Shown: positions 8,002 to 11,209 of the stretch, in pieces | How positions within the stretch are numbered: position 1 is the stretch's first letter | Layout of the letters: every line of letters starts with the position of its first letter | Assembly: GCA_028277295.1 (NCBI GenBank) | Contig: JANQGN010000370.1 | Coordinates: 1 to 11,209 of the forward strand | DNA: 11,209 nt | Direction of reading: 5' to 3' | Origin: Rhodospira sp. | Lineage (GTDB): Bacteria > Pseudomonadota > Alphaproteobacteria > Rhodospirillales > Rhodospirillaceae | Program-made: the position numbers and the translations under genes | Notes under the pieces: model-generated | Seen by the model: only the letters and a program-made list of their open reading frames with translations | Database searches by the model: none | Told to the model about the DNA's origin: nothing

Positions 8002-8337
8002 ATGCTTCGCGCTTTTCGACCGCGACAGGCCGTGCTGGCGGCAGTTGCGGGTGTTGCCTTTGGCTTCGCGACCACCGCCGCCCAGGCCCATACGCCCCTG
8101 TTTTCCTGCTACGACAACGGTGACGGCACGGTGCTGTGCGAGGCTGGGTTCTCCGACGGGTCCTCGGCCAGCGGCGTTCCGGTGCGGGTTCTGGATGCAA
8201 ATGGTGGCGTGATCGTGGACGATAAGATGGACGGGAACAGTGAGTTCACGTTCACCAAGCCGGATGGCGACTTCAGCGTCCTCATGGATGCCGGTGAAGG
8301 CCATCGGATCACGGTCCCGGCCGCCGACATCTACTAA
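8002..8337 (+). CDS. Small exported beta-sandwich-like protein, NikL-like candidate
   Basis: The 111-residue product has a clear signal peptide (basic start MLRAFRPRQ, hydrophobic core, AQA before the cut). Cleavage after residue 29 leaves a mature protein of about 82 residues that begins with histidine (H30). Two cysteines, C36 and C46, could form a disulfide in the periplasm. The segment with GVPVRVLDANGGVIVD and the acidic GNSEFTFTKPDGDFSV resembles carboxypeptidase-regulatory or transthyretin-like small domains. The ending DAGEGHRITVPAADI recalls NikL-type partners of DUF4198 proteins in nickel/cobalt uptake loci. The ribosome-binding site AGGAGG at 7988-7993 is strong. It lies 49 bases before the DUF4198 gene and is probably co-transcribed with it. 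No metal transporter gene is in view, so function is inferred. Confidence 0.72.
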   Translation: MLRAFRPRQAVLAAVAGVAFGFATTAAQAHTPLFSCYDNGDGTVLCEAGFSDGSSASGVPVRVLDANGGVIVDDKMDGNSEFTFTKPDGDFSVLMDAGEGHRITVPAADIY

Positions 8338-8386
8338 GCACGTCTCGCCACTTCCAAACGCAACATCTCAATCAAGAGGAAACCCC

Positions 8387-9178
8387 ATGACGCGATCCCT
8401 GATGGGTTCCGCCGCCGTCGCTCTTGTGTTGGCCGCCACCCCGGCGCTGGCCCACTTCCAGCTTGCCTACACCCCAAGCGTGGTACTGGACGCCCCGGCC
8501 GAAGTGCCAATGAAGTTCATCTTCTGGCATCCGATGGAAAATGGCCACGCCATGGACATGGGTCAGCCGGAGTCTCTGGTGGTGCATTTCAAGGGCGATG
8601 TCATCGACCTGACCGATCGCCTGACGCCGTTCACCTTCAAGGCCCCTCACAACGAAGCGCAGGCCTATGAGGCCACGTTGCCCGTCAAGCGCAACGGTGA
8701 CTACATCGTGGCCCTGACCCCGGCACCCTACTACGAGGAAAGCGAGGACATCTACATCCAGCAGATTACCAAGAGCTTCATCAACAAGGGCGAGGTCCCG
8801 ACCGGCTGGAACGAGCCCCTCGGCCTGCCGACCGAGATCGTGCCCCTCAACAAGCCCACCAACGTTCTGGCCGGCTCCACCTTCTCGGGTCTGCTGCTCT
8901 CCAATGGTGAGCCGGTGTCAGGCGCCGAGATCGAGATCGAGTACCTGGCCGCCCCGCCGGACATGGAGTCCAACGCCGCCGGCCCAGCCACGGCCGAGCC
9001 GCCGTCCGGTGGCGCGCTGGTCGCCATCACCGGCCACGACGGCATGTTCACGTTCGGCATCCCCAAGGCCGGCTTCTGGGGCTTCGCCGCCCTGGGCAGC
9101 GGCCCGGACACCGAGTACGAGGGCAAGGAACTGAGCCAGGACGCCGTGATCTGGGTGCACGCGCAGGAGTTGCGCTGA
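8387..9178 (+). CDS. DUF4198 exported protein (NikK/NikM-like periplasmic metal-uptake accessory)
   Basis: I placed the start at ATG 8387 because AAGAGGAAA (8374-8382) precedes it and the product then begins with a normal signal peptide ending ATPALA at residue 22. An upstream extension to 8240 would bury that signal. The 263-residue protein is DUF4198-like. The mature end HFQLAYTP, the motif HPMENGHAMDM (48-58), the WNEPLGLPTEIVPL segment (141-154) and the KAGFWGFAAL strand (227-236) are typical of the family. H23 (mature residue 1), H48, H54, M56, M58 and H67 are possible metal ligands. DUF4198 proteins accompany nickel or cobalt transporters, probably handling the ion outside the membrane. 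A Pro/Ala/Gly-rich stretch (189-210) looks like a flexible insert. There is no C-terminal membrane anchor, so it should be free in the periplasm. Confidence 0.8.
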   Translation: MTRSLMGSAAVALVLAATPALAHFQLAYTPSVVLDAPAEVPMKFIFWHPMENGHAMDMGQPESLVVHFKGDVIDLTDRLTPFTFKAPHNEAQAYEATLPVKRNGDYIVALTPAPYYEESEDIYIQQITKSFINKGEVPTGWNEPLGLPTEIVPLNKPTNVLAGSTFSGLLLSNGEPVSGAEIEIEYLAAPPDMESNAAGPATAEPPSGGALVAITGHDGMFTFGIPKAGFWGFAALGSGPDTEYEGKELSQDAVIWVHAQELR

Positions 9179-9196
9179 TCTAAGCGAGCCGGCGTC

Positions 9197-9228
9197 GGCC
9201 GGGGCGGTTCGCACCTCCCGCCCCGGCC
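9197..9228 (+). terminator. Terminator hairpin after the DUF4198 gene
   Basis: A perfect 11-base GC stem, GGCCGGGGCGG (9197-9207) with CCGCCCCGGCC (9218-9228), encloses a 10-base loop. It begins 18 bases after the DUF4198 stop. Only TT follows, so it is a strong hairpin with a poor U tract. Termination may be partial or completed by the hairpins downstream. Confidence 0.65.
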
Positions 9229-9290
9229 TTGAAACCACGCCGGTTGTCTGTCCGGGTCCGCGCAACGGGGAAGGCGCTGACTCGGACGGG

Positions 9291-9350
9291 GCGCGGCGAC
9301 CGGCCGGCCAGGGTCCTCTCGGCTGGTCGCCCGCGCGCTCCCTACCTTTT
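9291..9350 (+). terminator. Second hairpin with T-rich tail
   Basis: GGCGACCGGCC (9295-9305) pairs with GGCTGGTCGCC (9321-9331) over 11 positions, including one G-U pair. GCGC on both outer sides extends the stem after a one-base bulge. The sequence after it runs to CTACCTTTT at 9342-9350, a fair U tract slightly removed from the stem. It is the second hairpin in a gene-free stretch, so it could be a back-up terminator or the 3' end of a small RNA. Confidence 0.5.
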
Positions 9351-9375
9351 GTGATCGTTCTTGCGGTCTGCGGAC

Positions 9376-9402
9376 AAAGGGCTCCCATCGTGGGAGCCCT
9401 TT
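9376..9402. terminator. Bidirectional terminator between convergent genes
   Basis: AAAGGGCTCCCA (9376-9387) and TGGGAGCCCTTT (9391-9402) form a perfect 12-base stem with a three-base TCG loop. The A and T ends give short U runs in either reading direction, with GGGTTT following on the + side. It lies 84 bases beyond the stop of the leftward hydrolase gene and also downstream of the rightward DUF4198 gene, so it can serve both. Confidence 0.75.
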
Positions 9403-9486
9403 GGGTTTACGACCCGACCGGCATGCCACATGCGGCCCAATGTGCGCCACCGAAAGCACTTTGGCTGGACTCCACCATGCCGAGGA

Positions 9487-10587
9487 TCAGCTTCCGGATA
9501 GATAGGTGCTGACAGGATGCACCGGGCGGCCATCGGACCAGGCGCCCATGTCGAAAGCCAGTTGGTCGGCCCGCGCGCCGTCGCGGATAACCCGGTCGAG
9601 CGCGGACCAAAGGTAGCGCCAGTCAAGCGTGTCCTCGGTACCGACGCCGTCGAGCATCAGCGCCGCGAGCGCCGGCGGAAAGAAGCTGGTGTCGTCGGTG
9701 GCCTGCTCATGGTTGGCGAACAGACCGGCGCAGCCATGCGTGTCCGTATAAGACAGGAACATGCGCTTGTGCGCGGTGGCGATATAGCCGAACGGCGTAT
9801 CCCACTGGGTCTTGGGCACGATCCAGTCCGCGTCGCCGTGCAGGATGGCCACCGGCATGGTCAGGGCGGCCCCGGTGACGCGGATGTCCACATCATTGGC
9901 GAGGCTCTTCAAGGCCCGACCATATTTGCCATGCGCCGACGCGGCCGATGTGCTGGGGATCGGGTCGGCGGTGAGCACCTGGATCGGAATTAGGTTCTCG
10001 GGATAGCCGTCCTGTTTCACGTAGTATGGCCAACTGAGCGCGAACAGCCCGCCCAAGGAGTGGCCGTAGACATAGGTGTCCACCGGCACCCCGGGGCCGA
10101 AGCCAACCTTGGCGTAGGCGTCGGCCACGCTCGCCAGCGCATTCCTGAGCCATTTCTCCTGCGACGGAATGAGCCCGTCGCCAAAGATCTCGTCCAGCAG
10201 CTCCGCGATGGTCATCACCCCGCTGTCCGGAAAATGGCAAAACCCGGTCTGGTAGTTGGGGAAGAACACGGTATAGCCCTGCTTGACCAGGTGCACCAGG
10301 TGTGCTCGGTAGATCTGCGAGGCGCCGAGCGCGAAACCGTGCAGGAAGATCACCGCCTTCTGGCGGCCGGTGTCGCCGAGGAAGGGCGCCTCCGGCCGAT
10401 AGACCTCGATGTAGCTTCCGGCCTGACACGTGCCGTGGGTCTCGACTTGATACGCGGGCGAGGTGTAGATGCCGCTGAAGTCCGGCTTGGCCGGCTGTTT
10501 CGGACGCATCCCGCCAAACCAGCGGCAGAGCGCCCTCTGAACGAGGTAAGCGATGGTCGACCGCAGGGCGGTCAGGAGCACGGACAT
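9487..10587 (-). CDS. Alpha/beta hydrolase fold protein, substrate unknown
   Basis: The 366-residue product has the marks of a serine hydrolase of the alpha/beta fold. The oxyanion-hole segment is FLHGF (81-85), the nucleophile elbow GHSLGG has S177, the acid is likely D254 in LHGDADWIVP, and H284 in DTHGCAGL is the likely catalytic histidine. Residues 1-25 are hydrophobic with scattered Arg and could act as a membrane anchor or uncleaved signal; a clear cleavage site is not seen. GGAGG eight bases before the ATG supports the start. It stands alone, convergent with the exported-protein pair, and has no neighbour hinting at a substrate. Esterase, lipase or peptidase activity are all possible. 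It has no visible link to formate metabolism. Confidence 0.85.
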   Translation of the reverse strand: MSVLLTALRSTIAYLVQRALCRWFGGMRPKQPAKPDFSGIYTSPAYQVETHGTCQAGSYIEVYRPEAPFLGDTGRQKAVIFLHGFALGASQIYRAHLVHLVKQGYTVFFPNYQTGFCHFPDSGVMTIAELLDEIFGDGLIPSQEKWLRNALASVADAYAKVGFGPGVPVDTYVYGHSLGGLFALSWPYYVKQDGYPENLIPIQVLTADPIPSTSAASAHGKYGRALKSLANDVDIRVTGAALTMPVAILHGDADWIVPKTQWDTPFGYIATAHKRMFLSYTDTHGCAGLFANHEQATDDTSFFPPALAALMLDGVGTEDTLDWRYLWSALDRVIRDGARADQLAFDMGAWSDGRPVHPVSTYLSGS

Positions 10588-11018
10588 GGCGCGAGCCTCC
10601 AGCAGGACGAAGAGCCTGATTGGAAACGAGTGGGGTGACGTCAGTCAGTCGTGAGTCCAGTTTTGGTGCCTCATCGGCCTGAGACTTAAACGATGTGGAC
10701 CGAACGCGCTCAACGCCAGTATGACCCGTCGGGCCGGCGGTCCGCAACTGACGCGATAGGTTGGCGGTAGGCCCTGATTGCGCGGCTGTCACCGGCACCG
10801 AAACGCGCGAGAGGTCCGCATAACCGGTCCGACAGGTTCATCACCTTTCCGGGCACGGCATTGAAATGATTGGTAGATTCCGGGCAGATGGTGACCCCGG
10901 CACCTAAGCCGGACACACGCGATACCGGGGGGTTACAGTGACGACCCGCCGTTTAGAGCATGGTGAGTGATATTGGACTCACCCAAAAGGGTATAAAATG
11001 ACCGGCTTGCGCCCTTAA
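10588..11018. other. Long gene-free stretch before the right-hand repeat
   Basis: I see no supportable gene in these 431 bases: the open frames are short, lack ribosome-binding sites and match no family I know. The part nearest 10588 must hold the leftward hydrolase promoter. The perfect palindrome TGACGTCA at 10636-10643 lies 48 bases before that start codon and may be a regulator site. A short leftward frame (10710-10916) could be a coding remnant but is not recognised. A hairpin at 10962-10983 is listed separately. The stretch may be decayed mobile DNA belonging with the adjoining repeat. Confidence 0.5.
10962..10983. repeat. Inverted repeat (7-base arms, 8-base spacer)
   Basis: GGTGAGT at 10962-10968 and ACTCACC at 10977-10983 are exact reverse complements around an AT-rich spacer. 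This is the size of a dimeric regulator operator and could also fold as a short hairpin. TATAAA follows at 10992-10997. No gene start is near enough to make it a clear operator. Confidence 0.45.
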
Positions 11019-11153
11019 AGCAAATCCCGAGCGATCTGGCCAGGGCTCCGAACCCGGATGGACGATCGTTCATGAGTCTCGATCCGAGAGGGTCAGGACC
11101 ATCGATGGAGATCCTTCGGTCGCTCCGCTTCCTCAGTGTCTGTCCGGAAAGCC
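11019..11153 (-). mobile_element. Partial inverted copy of the 1-209 MITE-like element
   Basis: Read on the - strand from 11153, this begins with the same 19-base end as the element at position 1. It follows that element without gaps to 11041 (about 93 of 113 bases identical), then shares an exact 18-base block at 11019-11036. It lacks the 56-base AT-rich middle of the left copy, having four bases in its place. The far terminal inverted repeat is not recognisable: past 11019 the sequence departs. It is therefore a truncated or older copy. Divergence is spread unevenly, with blocks of 10-23 identical bases separated by variable ones, which suggests conserved functional or structural segments. 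Confidence 0.7.
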
Positions 11154-11209
11154 GTGCAAAACACCACATATGGAATGCGATCCCGGCACAGGCACACAGT
11201 ATGTTGCGG

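Noticed and set aside
9244..9254. Eleven bases (TGTCTGTCCGG) matching part of the MITE end
   Set aside because: The match stops at 11 bases with no further similarity on either side. It could be chance in GC-rich DNA.
10710..10916. 68-residue - strand open frame as a small gene
   Set aside because: There is no ribosome-binding site, no recognisable family and no signal or membrane character. It is mentioned only as a possible remnant.
1..11209. CRISPR array, tRNA, rRNA or riboswitch
   Set aside because: No regularly spaced repeats, cloverleaf or known riboswitch core was recognised in either strand by eye.

Overview
The window reads as high-GC alphaproteobacterial chromosome. The gene set and protein character suggest a Rhodospirillales-type (purple non-sulfur or relative) bacterium, but no rRNA or other lineage marker is present, so this is a guess. 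The core is an operon for a soluble, NAD+-dependent, molybdenum formate dehydrogenase: fdsG (1412-1924), fdsB (1921-3486), fdsA (3499-6288) and fdhD/fdsC (6310-7113), all on the + strand and packed tightly. FdsA oxidises formate at a cysteine-ligated Mo-bis-MGD centre. Electrons pass through a chain of iron-sulfur clusters in FdsA, FdsB and FdsG to FMN in FdsB, which reduces NAD+. FdhD prepares the Mo cofactor. The usual small subunit gene fdsD is not found after fdhD, and no regulator gene is seen upstream.

Upstream and divergent lies a lone PhnD-type periplasmic binding protein (290-1150, - strand) with no transporter partners in view. It shares a 261-base intergenic region with the operon. 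Downstream of fdhD is an AT-richer gene-free stretch (7114-7397). It is followed by a short protein equal to the zinc-ribbon and helix-turn-helix front part of an IS1595-type transposase, lacking the catalytic domain (7398-7931).

Next comes a two-gene unit of exported proteins (8002-8337 and 8387-9178). They resemble the NikL-like and DUF4198/NikK-like periplasmic accessory proteins of nickel/cobalt uptake systems. Both are predicted to start with histidine after signal peptide removal. A run of three strong hairpins (9197-9402) follows and ends transcription in this part. A convergent alpha/beta hydrolase (9487-10587, - strand) completes the gene content. The last 620 bases carry no supportable gene.

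The window is bracketed by two inverted copies of a small repeat. The left copy (1-209) is complete, with perfect 19-base terminal inverted repeats, like a MITE. The right copy (11019-11153) is partial and in opposite orientation, so the same end faces outward at both edges. I found no clearly new multi-gene system. The best leads are the bracketing repeats, the His-1 exported pair, the catalytic-domain-less transposase relative, the lone PhnD-like protein beside fds, and the missing fdsD.
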